Made by a program: the position numbers and the translations under genes. A DNA stretch of 64,000 bases from Chryseobacterium gilvum (GTDB lineage Bacteria; Bacteroidota; Bacteroidia; Flavobacteriales; Weeksellaceae). Under the pieces are notes generated by a model. The model saw only the letters and a program-made list of their open reading frames with translations. It searched no databases and had not been told where the DNA came from. Positions 35,575-43,996 of this stretch are shown here, piece by piece. Where the stretch lies: positions 372,001 through 436,000 of the forward strand of contig NZ_JAOTEN010000001.1 of the NCBI RefSeq assembly GCF_025628965.1, in the 5' to 3' direction. Each line of letters begins with the position of its first letter. Position 1 is the first letter of the stretch.

Positions 35575-36651
35575 TTGAAAAAATTAGATTATATTGATGC
35601 ACTGAGAGGTCTTGCCATTTTAGGAGTTATAGCAGTACATACCAGCCAATATGGAAGCAATAAATTACCGAATTATATTTCAGATTTTGTAAACCAGGGT
35701 GCAAGAGGGGTTCAGCTTTTTTTCCTGGCCAGTGCATTTACCCTTTTTCTTTCCTTTAGAAACAGGATACATACAGAAAAAAATGCAGTTAGAAATTTTT
35801 TTATTCGTCGGTTCTTCAGAATCGCACCCATGTATTATTTAGGTATTTTTTACTTTTTATGGCAAAATAATTTTGGGGAAATATTCAAATTAGGTGGTGA
35901 AGAGCATTCTTCTGCTTTCCTTGTTATGGCTAATCTCACATTTACTCACGGCCTGAATCCTTATTATATCAATTCACTGGTTCCCGGAGGCTGGTCTATA
36001 ACGGTTGAGTTTATGTTTTATGCAATGGTCCCGCTCTTATTTTTGTGGATTAAGAATATTTCTCATTCTTTTAATTTTTTAACTTGTACATTGATTCTGA
36101 ATGCTTTATTACGGTTTTATTTTTTAAAATATCCTTTGATTGGAGATTTTCAGTTATGGCAGGAATTTTTATTTCTATATATATTCAGTCAGTTGCCCGT
36201 TTTTGCTTTAGGGCTGCTTTTCTATTTTCTTGTGATTGAAAATCAAACACTGAAAGATATTTCTCCAAAATCATTATTAGTCTTTTGCTTCTTGATTTGT
36301 TTAAGTATTTGCAAGCCTTTATTAAAAATCTTTGATGATCATATTATTTTCAGTATTGGGTTTTTATTTTTGGCATATGCCTTAAGCAGGTCTGATTTTA
36401 AAGTTTTTAATAATGCTGTTATACGATATATCGGCGAAATCAGCTTTAGTATGTACTTAGTTCATTTTGCGGTTCTGTATTGGCTCACTCATTTTGGCAT
36501 AGCCGACTATTTTGGGAAAGGATTGACAGATTATGTTATACGCTTTGTAATAACACTGGGTATTTCATCAATATTTTCGATACTCTTTTACCGTTGTATC
36601 GAAGTTCCGTTTCAGGGTATCGGCAAAAAAATAATAAAGAAATTATCTTAG
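35575..36651 (+). CDS. acyltransferase 3 family membrane protein (OafA/YrhL-like)
   Basis: This integral-membrane O-acyltransferase of 358 residues and about ten hydrophobic helices modifies surface polysaccharides or peptidoglycan in homologues. It opens KKLDYIDALRGLAILGVIAVHTSQYG, containing the catalytic-region motif RGLAIL and the conserved His of VHTSQ, followed by the conserved RRFFRIAPMYYLG. The start is TTG, the only candidate before the family's first helix. No polysaccharide cluster lies beside it, so the substrate is unknown. Confidence 0.9.
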   Translation: MKKLDYIDALRGLAILGVIAVHTSQYGSNKLPNYISDFVNQGARGVQLFFLASAFTLFLSFRNRIHTEKNAVRNFFIRRFFRIAPMYYLGIFYFLWQNNFGEIFKLGGEEHSSAFLVMANLTFTHGLNPYYINSLVPGGWSITVEFMFYAMVPLLFLWIKNISHSFNFLTCTLILNALLRFYFLKYPLIGDFQLWQEFLFLYIFSQLPVFALGLLFYFLVIENQTLKDISPKSLLVFCFLICLSICKPLLKIFDDHIIFSIGFLFLAYALSRSDFKVFNNAVIRYIGEISFSMYLVHFAVLYWLTHFGIADYFGKGLTDYVIRFVITLGISSIFSILFYRCIEVPFQGIGKKIIKKLS

Positions 36652-36696
36652 TTTCACGGTTCATTTAAAAAAAATCAAACACAATTTTTCCTGATT

Positions 36697-37299
36697 CTAA
36701 TAATAAACTTTTCCTTTAATAATTTTGACTTCGTTTTCACTTTGCAGCTTTTTTAAAATTCGGATTATTGTTTCAATCCGTAATCCTGTCAAAGCAGAAA
36801 GTTCTTTCCGGGTATAAGGTACTTTGTAAGAAAAACGCGCTGTATTTTCCTGCTGGTTTTCTTTAAGATGGTTCAGAACAGTCAGCAATTGATGTACTGC
36901 ATCTTTTGAAGTGAGGCTATTTAGAAGAAGGTAGCTATAGTATGTTCTTTCTGCGCAGATCCGGAGAAATTTTAATTGAATATCAAAATCAGATTTCAAT
37001 AGTTTAAGGATTTTAGCACGTTTCAGCCGTAAAATGGTACATTTTTCTGTCGCTACGGCATTTATAGGATATTTGTGATGTTTACAAAACAGAAAAACCT
37101 CGCCCACAGATTCACCTTCTTTGTGAATACCTTGAATAAATTCACCGTCTCCTGGCTTAATGTTTGAAAGCTTGATTTTTCCTTCTCTGATCTGATAATA
37201 ATAGTTGGGCCGCGCATTCTCTTCAAAGAGGAATTCAGATTCTTGTAATTGAAGAATGTCTGCGCCAAAATTAATAAGTAAGTCTTCCTGTATGACCAT
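36697..37299 (-). CDS. Crp/Fnr family transcriptional regulator
   Basis: This 200-residue protein has a cyclic-nucleotide-binding-like beta-roll (about 15-115; FLFEENARPNYYYQIREGKIKL), a long dimer helix, and a C-terminal winged helix with YTRKELSALTGLRIETIIRILKKLQ. No Fe-S Cys cluster is evident, so it is not an oxygen-sensing Fnr of the classical type. The recognition helix reads IETIIR, keeping the Glu and Arg of CRP and FNR that read the TGA core. TGA-N6-TCA dyads occur at 37507-37518 (just upstream, divergent side) and 58280-58291. Confidence 0.9.
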   Translation of the reverse strand: MVIQEDLLINFGADILQLQESEFLFEENARPNYYYQIREGKIKLSNIKPGDGEFIQGIHKEGESVGEVFLFCKHHKYPINAVATEKCTILRLKRAKILKLLKSDFDIQLKFLRICAERTYYSYLLLNSLTSKDAVHQLLTVLNHLKENQQENTARFSYKVPYTRKELSALTGLRIETIIRILKKLQSENEVKIIKGKVYY

Positions 37300-37503
37300 A
37301 ACTTTTAATTAAACTGATTTCAAATGATCAGGCTGATTAACCGGAGCTCTCTGAATTCAATAACAAATATCGGGGTAAAGTAATTTCTATATTATGACTA
37401 GAGTCAGGATCCTACTGTGATAAGTTTCGTATTTTATATTAATTATAAAGAGATTATTTGTAATAAATGCAAGCATGTATAACCGCTGGTAACCAATACT
37501 GGT

Positions 37504-37521
37504 TTATGATCGTAGTCATAA
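37504..37521. promoter_or_regulatory. Crp/Fnr-type operator TTATGA-N6-TCATAA
   Basis: This is a perfect 6-6-6 dyad with the TGA-N6-TCA core read by CRP/FNR proteins. Its centre lies ~44 bp before the start site expected from the TAGCTTTG box (37542-37549), the usual class II activator position. A Crp/Fnr gene starts 205 bp away. Confidence 0.5.
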
Positions 37522-37541
37522 GTTTATTTTAGTGCATTTTT

Positions 37542-37549
37542 TAGCTTTG
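37542..37549 (+). promoter_or_regulatory. -7 promoter element TAGCTTTG
   Basis: This is a full TAnnTTTG match without a -33 TTG at normal distance, downstream of the Crp/Fnr-type dyad. Confidence 0.5.
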
Positions 37550-37570
37550 AGAGACCAAACCAAAATTATT

Positions 37571-37669
37571 ATGAACACCATACTTCACAGGCTCTTTACT
37601 TGCCGCTTTTTGCTATATCCAAGATTTCTGGGACAGCTTAAGCATCACCATATCCTGAAACTAAATTAA
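37571..37669 (+). CDS. possible 32-aa leader ORF before the SDR gene
   Basis: It opens ATG AAC ACC ATA and ends at the TAA at 37667-37669; the peptide contains three consecutive His near its C-terminus. It is placed 21 nt after a good -7 box, but its composition is not protein-like enough to be sure. It may be part of the 5' leader of the SDR gene. Confidence 0.25.
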   Translation: MNTILHRLFTCRFLLYPRFLGQLKHHHILKLN

Positions 37670-37770
37670 TGATGAAAAATTAAAAAATTTTTTAAACCTG
37701 AATAAGTTGTGAATGGCAAAATTTTTTCATTGTTAAACAAGAGTTTTATAATAACACCAAATCCTATACT

Positions 37771-38775
37771 ATGGAAGATCAAATCACAAGAAGAAATGCT
37801 ATTGGTAAAATAGCTGCGACCATTGCTGTCGCTGCAGTTGCTCCCGGATCTCTGGCGCAATCTCAAAATAACAAAATTAAAAATACGGGTAATCCGGATC
37901 TTACAGATCCTACAACCAAGTATCCAAGACCTCCTTTTCAGAAACAGTCGCAGCCATTTCCGGGTTTGGCAGGAAAAATGACACCGGTTCCGGATCATGG
38001 TGAGAAAACATATGTAGGTTCAGGAAGATTAATGGGAAGAAAGGCTTTAATTACAGGAGGTGATTCCGGGATTGGCCGTGCTGCTGCCATCGCATATGCA
38101 CGGGAAGGAGCCGATGTGGCCATTAATTATTTACCTGCAGAAGAAGGAGACGCACAGGAAGTGATTGAACTTATTAAAAAAGAAGGACGGAAAGCCATTG
38201 CGATTCCCGGTGATATCCGTGATGAGGCGTTTTGTAAAAAACTGGTAGAGCAGGCTGTACAGCAGCTTGGAGGACTGGATATTCTGATCAACAATGCAGG
38301 GCATCAAAAATCTAAACCATCCATATTGGATATCAGCACAGAAGAATTTGACTGGACGATGAAGACCAATATTTATGCACCTTTTTGGATCACCAAAGCA
38401 GCACTGCCGCATATGAAAGCAGGATCGAGCATTATCGGTTTATCTTCCGTTCAGGCATATGATCCTTCTGAAGATTTGTATGATTATGCCCAGACAAAAG
38501 CCGCAACAACAAATTATGTAAAATCATTGGCAAAACAATTGGGGCCGAAAGGAATAAGGGTAAACGGCGTTGCACCGGGACCTGTTTGGACACCTTTGCA
38601 GGTAAGTGGCGGACAAACCCAGGAAAACCTGCAGAAATTCGGTGGAGATACACCATTGGGAAGACCGGGGCAGCCCGCAGAATTAGCTTCTATTTTTGTA
38701 CAGTTGGCGGCCAATGACGCCAGTTTTGCAACCGGGCAGATTTATGGAGCCGCCGGTGGAAACGGACAGCCTTAA
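37771..38775 (+). CDS. SDR oxidoreductase (general-stress-protein-39 type) with Tat-like signal
   Basis: This short-chain dehydrogenase has a 334-residue ORF, close to GSP39/YhdF-type enzymes. The Rossmann loop is TGGDSGIGRA (about 94-103), the NNAG motif is ILINNAGHQ (about 171), and the catalytic Ser and YxxxK appear in GLSSVQAYD and YDYAQTKA. Unlike cytosolic family members it begins ITRRNAIGKIAATIAVAAVA, which resembles a twin-arginine signal ending at SLAQ. Export of a folded, cofactor-loaded enzyme would explain the Tat signal. Confidence 0.88.
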   Translation: MEDQITRRNAIGKIAATIAVAAVAPGSLAQSQNNKIKNTGNPDLTDPTTKYPRPPFQKQSQPFPGLAGKMTPVPDHGEKTYVGSGRLMGRKALITGGDSGIGRAAAIAYAREGADVAINYLPAEEGDAQEVIELIKKEGRKAIAIPGDIRDEAFCKKLVEQAVQQLGGLDILINNAGHQKSKPSILDISTEEFDWTMKTNIYAPFWITKAALPHMKAGSSIIGLSSVQAYDPSEDLYDYAQTKAATTNYVKSLAKQLGPKGIRVNGVAPGPVWTPLQVSGGQTQENLQKFGGDTPLGRPGQPAELASIFVQLAANDASFATGQIYGAAGGNGQP

Positions 38776-38796
38776 TGTCATATATTATTTGAGATG

Positions 38797-38825
38797 AAGA
38801 CTGCTTAACGGCAGTCTTTTTTTTA
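38797..38825 (+). terminator. intrinsic terminator after the SDR gene
   Basis: AAGACTGC (38797-38804) pairs with GCAGTCTT (38811-38818), followed by T7. Confidence 0.85.
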
Positions 38826-38840
38826 TGATAATTGTAAAAA

Positions 38841-38873
38841 AAAAGAGAAGAATTTAAAAATTCTTCTCTTTTG
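38841..38873 (-). terminator. terminator of tRNA-Leu
   Basis: AAAGAGAAGAATTT and its complement AATTCTTCTCTTT form a long stem directly after the tRNA 3' end on the minus strand; the top-strand A-run at 38836-38844 gives the U-tract. Confidence 0.75.
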
Positions 38874-38953
38874 TACCCAGGACCGGGATCGAACCGGTAC
38901 TCCTAAGAACTGGTGTTTGAGACCAGCGCGTCTACCAATTCCGCCACCTGGGC
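38874..38953 (-). tRNA. tRNA-Leu (anticodon CAA)
   Basis: The minus strand folds as an 80-nt class II tRNA. The acceptor is GCCCAGG with CCTGGGT (first pair G-U) plus discriminator A; D-arm GCGGAATTGGTAGACGC; anticodon stem CTGGT/ACCAG with loop CTCAAAC (anticodon CAA, reading UUG); an 11-nt variable region; T-arm ACCGG-TTCGATC-CCGGT. CCA is not encoded. It stands alone with its own terminator. Confidence 0.95.
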
Positions 38954-39020
38954 TCGCATTATTTTGGTGTGCAAATATAGAAACTTTTTTTAACGCTCAA
39001 AAGTTTTTCAGAAAATTTCT

Positions 39021-39788
39021 TTAAAATTCTATTTCAAGGCCGTCATATGCGAGATGCATCCCTTCGGGAAGTAATGGCTCTTCAATGTCGTGTAAGCCCA
39101 AATGATGACTGATATGGGTTAAAAATAATTTTTTAGGCTGCAGCTCTTCAAAGAGTTTAATCACATCCGGTAAAATAAAATGAGCGGGATGCGGATCATA
39201 TTTCCGGATGCAGTTCAGGATGAGTACATCAAGATTTTTCAGTTTTTCTTTTTCAGTATCCGAAATAAAACCGGCATCTGTAATGTAAGCCAGTTTTTTA
39301 AATTGATAGCCAAAAACAGTAATTTGAAAATGAATCACCTCAATCGGGGTAATGGTAACATCTAAAACTTCAAAAGTTTTATTTTCAATCGTGTGAAGGT
39401 CAAAAGCGGGCGCACCAGGATATCTTACATCCGTAAAAGCATAGGGAAAACGGTTTTTAATTTCATGTCCCACTCTTTGATTGCAATAGATCGGCATATC
39501 CTTACCGCTTTTAAAAATCAACGGACGCATGTCATCCAGACCGATCACGTGATCATTATGCTCGTGGGTAATTAATGCGATATCAATATGGTTTTCTTTA
39601 TTAATCAGCATCTGTTGTCTGAAATCGGGGCCGCAGTCAATAAGAATTTTTTTATTCTCATCAGTTGTTACCATGACAGAAGCTCTGAAACGGGTATCTT
39701 TCGGATTTTTTGAGGTACAAACCTCACAAGTGCAGCCGATAACGGGTACACCTTGAGAAGTTCCGGTTCCTAAAAATTTCAACTTCAT
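39021..39788 (-). CDS. metallo-beta-lactamase-fold phosphodiesterase (PhnP-like)
   Basis: This metal-dependent hydrolase of 255 residues has the MBL metal site HEHNDH (His75, His77, Asp79, His80). It begins LKFLGTGTSQGVPVIGCTCEVC, with a Cys cluster (CTCEVC) that in PhnP binds structural zinc, and later has FLTHISHHLG. PhnP hydrolyses cyclic ribose phosphates in phosphonate breakdown; no phn cluster lies near, so the substrate is open. It diverges from the gene at 39842. Confidence 0.87.
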   Translation of the reverse strand: MKLKFLGTGTSQGVPVIGCTCEVCTSKNPKDTRFRASVMVTTDENKKILIDCGPDFRQQMLINKENHIDIALITHEHNDHVIGLDDMRPLIFKSGKDMPIYCNQRVGHEIKNRFPYAFTDVRYPGAPAFDLHTIENKTFEVLDVTITPIEVIHFQITVFGYQFKKLAYITDAGFISDTEKEKLKNLDVLILNCIRKYDPHPAHFILPDVIKLFEELQPKKLFLTHISHHLGLHDIEEPLLPEGMHLAYDGLEIEF

Positions 39789-39806
39789 TTTGTTTTGAGG
39801 TTGGTT

Positions 39807-39814
39807 TAATTTTG
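39807..39814 (+). promoter_or_regulatory. -7 promoter element for the 39842 gene (TAATTTTG)
   Basis: This is a full TAnnTTTG match, 27 nt before the ATG at 39842. Confidence 0.5.
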
Positions 39815-39841
39815 GTAAATTTACAAAAATTTAATGTCCTA

Positions 39842-41269
39842 ATGTATCAGAAATTAACTCCTAAACAAAAAGCATTAACAATTAATCTAGATCCTACTAT
39901 TTATGGTACTTTCGCGGAAATTGGAGCAGGACAGGAAACTGTACGACACTTTTTTAGAGCAGGAGGAGCTTCCGGTACCATTGCTAAGGCGATGTCGGCG
40001 TACGATAAAGATTTTAGTGATGCCATTTACGGTAAGGAGGTCCGCAACAGATATGTAACTCAGAACAGGCTTCGCAAAATGCTTAGATATGAAGTTGCAT
40101 TGATTGAGGAAAGGATTTCTAGAGAAAATAATCCGGGCAGAAAATTTTTTTCCTACGCCAATACGGTAACTACAATCAATTTTGATAAAACGCAAAAAGG
40201 CCATGGCTGGGTAGGAATCCGTTTTCAGGTAGCCGAAAATGTAGATTATAACGAAATTGTTATCCACGTAAAGTTTAAAGAAAATGATGCTACTCTGCAG
40301 CAGGAAACATTAGGAAATCTTGGGGTAAATCTTATTTTCGGAGCTTTTACGTACTATGACAACCCCAGAAGATTAATAGAATCTCTGTATGATGATGTAG
40401 CGACAGACAATCTGGAGATCGATATGATCGATTTCAGCGGTCCCGCTTTTGCGTATGTAGACAACAGACTGATGTCTCTGCAGCTGGTTAAAAACAACAT
40501 GACCGATGCGGTAATCTTTAATTCTCAGGGGAATAATATGCTCCCGGCTGATATTTTATACAAAAAAAATATTTTTGCGGTACGGGGAAGTTTCAGGCCC
40601 GTTACGAAAGTAAATATAGACATGCTTCAAAACGGGATGGATATGTTTATGAAAGATGCAACCTGCACGCAGGAAGAAACTGAAATATTAATTGAAATTA
40701 CCATCTCAAACCTCCGTGCAGACGGTGATATTGATGAGCGGGATTTTATGGACAGGGTAGATGTTTTAGGAAAATTAGGATATACGGTAATTATTTCCAA
40801 CTTCTCAGAATATTACAGGCTGATCGATTATTTCTCCCATTATACAAACGGAGATATCGGTGTTGCAATGGGTGTAAATAATATGCTGATGGTGTTTGAT
40901 GAGAAATATTATAAAGATTTGTCTGGCGGTATTCTAGAGGCGTTCGGTAAATTTTTCCGTAACGGAATGAGAGTGTACCTCTATCCTTATAAAGACCCTG
41001 AAACACATGAATTATTAGATTCATCCAACCTTAAAGTGGAAGAAAGCCTGAAAGAATTATACAAATATTTCAAGCTGAACAACCGTATTGTAGATATCAA
41101 AAATTACAATCCTGAGTTTCTGGAAATCTACTCCCGTGAAATCTTACGAAAAATAACCTGCAACATCAGCGGCTGGGAAAATCAGGTTCCGGAAGGGGTT
41201 GCCGAAATGATAAAAGAAAGAGGAATGTTCGGTTACAAACAGGAACTTTCTCTAAAACAATTCTCATAA
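39842..41269 (+). CDS. conserved protein of unknown function, ~475 aa
   Basis: It belongs to a highly conserved bacterial family often mislabelled as a TonB-dependent receptor or nicotinate-nucleotide adenylyltransferase; I see no signal peptide, TonB box or barrel. It opens MYQKLTPKQKALTINLDP and carries blocks such as FAEIGAGQETVRHFFRAGG, ANTVTTINFD, GHGWVGIRFQ and VAMGVNNMLMVFDEKYY. Strong block conservation suggests a cytosolic enzyme. The ORF extends to 39812, but the -7 box overlaps that region, so 39842 is preferred. It is followed after 13 bp by a GAF/fRMsr-like gene (operon). Confidence 0.88.
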   Translation: MYQKLTPKQKALTINLDPTIYGTFAEIGAGQETVRHFFRAGGASGTIAKAMSAYDKDFSDAIYGKEVRNRYVTQNRLRKMLRYEVALIEERISRENNPGRKFFSYANTVTTINFDKTQKGHGWVGIRFQVAENVDYNEIVIHVKFKENDATLQQETLGNLGVNLIFGAFTYYDNPRRLIESLYDDVATDNLEIDMIDFSGPAFAYVDNRLMSLQLVKNNMTDAVIFNSQGNNMLPADILYKKNIFAVRGSFRPVTKVNIDMLQNGMDMFMKDATCTQEETEILIEITISNLRADGDIDERDFMDRVDVLGKLGYTVIISNFSEYYRLIDYFSHYTNGDIGVAMGVNNMLMVFDEKYYKDLSGGILEAFGKFFRNGMRVYLYPYKDPETHELLDSSNLKVEESLKELYKYFKLNNRIVDIKNYNPEFLEIYSREILRKITCNISGWENQVPEGVAEMIKERGMFGYKQELSLKQFS

Positions 41270-41282
41270 AAATAAAAATACA

Positions 41283-41732
41283 ATGTCTGAACTTAAAAAA
41301 AGGCTTTCTTTCATTCTTGAAAGTCCAAAACATAATACCGAAGAAAAGCTGCAGAAAGTCTGCGCACTTCTGGACCAGGAAATTTCACACTTCAACTGGA
41401 CCGGTTTTTATTTTAAAAACGGTGACAAAAACGAACTGAAATTAGGCCCTTACGTAGGAGCGGAGACCGATCATACCATTATTCCTTATGGTAAAGGTAT
41501 TTGCGGGCAGGTTGCTGTATCCAATGAGACATTTATTGTACCGGATGTACACTTGCAGGACAATTATCTGAGCTGTTCAATCGATACTAAAGCAGAAATT
41601 GTAGTGCCTATTTTCAAAAACGGAGAAAATGTAGGCCAGATCGATATCGATTCTCATACCATAGATCCTTTTACAAAAGAAGATCTGGAATTGCTGGAAT
41701 GGCTCTGCAACGAAGTTTCAAAAATTTTGTAA
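41283..41732 (+). CDS. GAF-domain protein, free methionine-(R)-sulfoxide reductase-like
   Basis: This single GAF domain of 149 residues resembles the fRMsr (YebR) family, which repairs free methionine-R-sulfoxide. It has IPYGKGICGQVAVSNETFIVPDVH, the family's GKGxCG and DVH blocks, and NYLSCSIDTKAEIVVPI, the catalytic Cys region. Two of the three Cys of E. coli fRMsr have counterparts. It lies 13 bp downstream of the unknown-function gene and is co-transcribed. The reductase call is probable, not certain. Confidence 0.8.
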   Translation: MSELKKRLSFILESPKHNTEEKLQKVCALLDQEISHFNWTGFYFKNGDKNELKLGPYVGAETDHTIIPYGKGICGQVAVSNETFIVPDVHLQDNYLSCSIDTKAEIVVPIFKNGENVGQIDIDSHTIDPFTKEDLELLEWLCNEVSKIL

Positions 41733-41788
41733 TGTAATAAATAATTAATTCCGGTTATCGGAGTTTTCTTGAATACAATATGAATAGG

Positions 41789-41838
41789 AGCGGGCTTTAG
41801 CCGCTTTAATAATCAATCTTATTTGGCTTTAGCCAAAA
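41789..41838. repeat. REP-like double palindrome (GGCTTTAGCC core)
   Basis: Two adjacent hairpins, AGCGG-gctttag-CCGCT (41789-41805) and TTTGGCT-tt-AGCCAAA (41822-41837), share the core GGCTTTAGCC. This core is frequent in Bacteroidota intergenic repeats. It lies between convergent genes and could also terminate either. Confidence 0.5.
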
Positions 41839-41839
41839 C

Positions 41840-42568
41840 TTAATTATTAAATTCTGCAATTAATTGTTTGTAATAAGCCTCACATTTGGCAATATGCGTT
41901 CCGTACCAGGAAAAAGCTTCACCGTCCACGATTATGATTTTTTTATCGGGATAAAAGTCCTGTAACGCTTTGAGATGCTTTTCTTTAAAAGGAAATGGCT
42001 CCGAAGAAAGCATAATGACATCCGCGTCAGCTAAATCTTCAATCTGGATTTCCGGGTATCTCGTTTGGGTTTTAAATAGATTTTCGAATCCTATTTCCGT
42101 TAAAATGTGATGAATGAAGGTATCTGAACCCACACTCATATAAGGATTTTTCCAGATCAGATAGGCTGCCTTTAAAGGAGTTTTTATTTTTGTCTGATGC
42201 AGAACTTCATACATTTTCAGATTAAATAACTGTGCTTTTTCCTCTTTGTGAAACAGCATTCCTAAATTTTTCACTAAATAATAATTATCTTCAATCGTTT
42301 CGGTGTTATACACTTTTACGTTGAAATCTTTCATTAAAATTTCAACCTGTTCTTTCACATTTTCTTCTTTATTGGCTAAAATAAGATCAGGCTGCAAATT
42401 TTTAATTTTATCAATATTCAGATTTTTAGTTCCGCCGATGATGTCAACATTTTTTACCTTTTCCTGGGGATGAATGCAGAATTTTGTTCTTCCTATGACT
42501 TCATTTTCAGTTAAGCCCAAATCAAATAAAGCTTCAGTAATAGAAGGAACCAGAGAAATTACTTTCAT
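41840..42568 (-). CDS. helical-backbone metal receptor / BtuF-like ABC substrate-binding protein
   Basis: This is a TroA/BtuF-fold protein of ~242 residues: VISLVPSITEALFDLGL opening, VIGRTKFCIHP, VDIIGGTKNLNIDKIKNLQPDLILANKEEN, and SWYGTHIAK at the end. Such proteins bind cobalamin or iron chelates. There is no signal peptide from this start, so it may be cytosolic, like the cobalamin-binding helical-backbone proteins of Bacteroidota. The ORF runs to 42625 without a natural start; the ATG at 42566-42568 is chosen. mgtE ends 22 bp upstream of this start. Confidence 0.8.
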   Translation of the reverse strand: MKVISLVPSITEALFDLGLTENEVIGRTKFCIHPQEKVKNVDIIGGTKNLNIDKIKNLQPDLILANKEENVKEQVEILMKDFNVKVYNTETIEDNYYLVKNLGMLFHKEEKAQLFNLKMYEVLHQTKIKTPLKAAYLIWKNPYMSVGSDTFIHHILTEIGFENLFKTQTRYPEIQIEDLADADVIMLSSEPFPFKEKHLKALQDFYPDKKIIIVDGEAFSWYGTHIAKCEAYYKQLIAEFNN

Positions 42569-42590
42569 TAGGATAGACTTTTTTTTAAAA

Positions 42591-43913
42591 TTACAAAAGT
42601 TTTCCGGTAAGGAAAAGCCCGGCAACGGAAAAATAAATAATCAATCCGGTAACATCTACCAGAGTTGCCACAAACGGGGCAGAAGAAGTAGCAGGATCGA
42701 GCTTTAATTTTTTAAGAATAAATGGGACCATAGAACCGGAAAGTGTTCCCCATAAAACAATCATGACCAACGAAAAACCCACACTCAGGCCAATATAAGC
42801 CCAGTGGATTCCGTAATCGAAGAATCCCGCCTTATGCCAAATCATAATCCTGAAAAACCCGATAATTCCTAAAATTCCGCCTAAAAATAATCCGGTGAAA
42901 ATTTCTTTTTTCATTACGTACCACCAGTCTTTCAAACCGATTTCCTGAAGAGCCATGGCTCGGATAATCAACGTTGCCGCCTGCGAACCGGAATTTCCGC
43001 CGCTTGAAATAATTAGCGGAACAAATAAGGCCAGAACCACCGCTTTCTGAATTTCATCCTCAAAATATCCCATCGCGGAAGCAGTAAGCATTTCAGAGAA
43101 AAATAAAATAATCAGCCACATCCCTCTTTTTTTGACCATCTCAATCAGAGAAGTCTGGGTATAAGGAAGATCCAAAGCTTCCAGACCCCCGAATTTCTGA
43201 ATGTCTTCGGTATTTTGCTGCTCAATCTGATCCAGAATATCATCAATGGTTACAATGCCCACCAAAACACCTGCTTCAGTAATAATCGGAAGCGCGGTAC
43301 GGTCATATTTTTCAAAGTACGTTACTGCATCTTCTTTTGAAGTAGTGGTGGTAATCGCAACAAATTGGTTATCCGTAAGGTCAGAAACCAATGTGTCTTC
43401 TTCCACGAGTAATAAAGATCCTAAAGCCAAATCATCGATCAAACGGTTTCTTTCATCCACTACGTAGAGATGATTGATGGTTTCCACTCTTTTCCCTACT
43501 TTTTTAATTTGCTGAAGACATCTTTTTACCGTCCATTCTTTCCGGATCTGAATATAATACGGTGTCATCAGTCGGGCAATAGAATTGGAATCGTAGCCTA
43601 AAAGTTTCAGGGCAATTCTGCGTTCCTGCGGATTAAGGTGATTGATGGAATATTTGATCAGCTCATCCGGAAAATCTTCAAAAAGTGCCGTCCTGTCATC
43701 GGGCGTCATGGCGTTCAGGATTTCAGAAACCTCGTCGCTTCCGATACTTCGGATGGTCTCTTCCTGAAAATCCGGGTCGAGATGGGAAAAAACATCGGCT
43801 TTGTATTCTTTCGGAACTTTTAAAAATGCCAGTAACCGTTCATCAGCAGGAAGTTCGCTAAGGATTTCGGCAATATCAGCAGGATTAAAAGTGAGTTCGT
43901 CTTTATAATTCAA
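42591..43913 (-). CDS. mgtE: magnesium transporter MgtE
   Basis: This inner-membrane Mg2+ channel has an N-terminal MgtE_N domain (about 1-110; [23 protein letters not shown]), two CBS domains (about 115-235; [17 protein letters not shown]) that sense cytosolic Mg2+, and five membrane helices from about 270, including [18 protein letters not shown]. The open frame extends to a TTG at 43955, but a TATTTTTG promoter box lies inside that extension (43934-43941), so the TTG at 43913 is the better start. The following BtuF-like gene may be co-transcribed. Confidence 0.9.
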   Translation of the reverse strand: MNYKDELTFNPADIAEILSELPADERLLAFLKVPKEYKADVFSHLDPDFQEETIRSIGSDEVSEILNAMTPDDRTALFEDFPDELIKYSINHLNPQERRIALKLLGYDSNSIARLMTPYYIQIRKEWTVKRCLQQIKKVGKRVETINHLYVVDERNRLIDDLALGSLLLVEEDTLVSDLTDNQFVAITTTTSKEDAVTYFEKYDRTALPIITEAGVLVGIVTIDDILDQIEQQNTEDIQKFGGLEALDLPYTQTSLIEMVKKRGMWLIILFFSEMLTASAMGYFEDEIQKAVVLALFVPLIISSGGNSGSQAATLIIRAMALQEIGLKDWWYVMKKEIFTGLFLGGILGIIGFFRIMIWHKAGFFDYGIHWAYIGLSVGFSLVMIVLWGTLSGSMVPFILKKLKLDPATSSAPFVATLVDVTGLIIYFSVAGLFLTGKLL

Positions 43914-43933
43914 AACCTGAATTTTTTGATATG

Positions 43934-43941
43934 CAAAAATA
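43934..43941 (-). promoter_or_regulatory. -7 promoter element for mgtE (TATTTTTG)
   Basis: The reverse strand reads TATTTTTG, 20 nt before the TTG start at 43913. It excludes the longer ORF start. Confidence 0.5.
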
Positions 43942-43996
43942 ACCCAAATTTTCAAGAAATAGAGGGAGCCGGTTTAAATTTAAGGATTTATTAAAG

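Larger units (their letters stand above)
37300..37770. other. 470-bp intergenic region between the Crp/Fnr regulator and SDR genes
   Basis: It holds a small 5-2-5 dyad TGACT-ag-AGTCA (37395-37406), a Crp/Fnr-type dyad (37504-37521), a TAGCTTTG box (37542-37549) and a 32-codon ORF (37571-37669). The remaining sequence up to 37770 shows nothing I can name; no -7 box directly before the SDR ATG is evident. Confidence 0.5.

Noticed and set aside
39812..39841. Ten-residue N-terminal extension of the unknown-function protein
   Set aside because: It overlaps the TAATTTTG box; the family N-terminus begins at MYQKLTPKQ.
43914..43955. Longer mgtE start at TTG 43955
   Set aside because: A TATTTTTG promoter box lies inside the extension, so the message probably begins downstream of that TTG.
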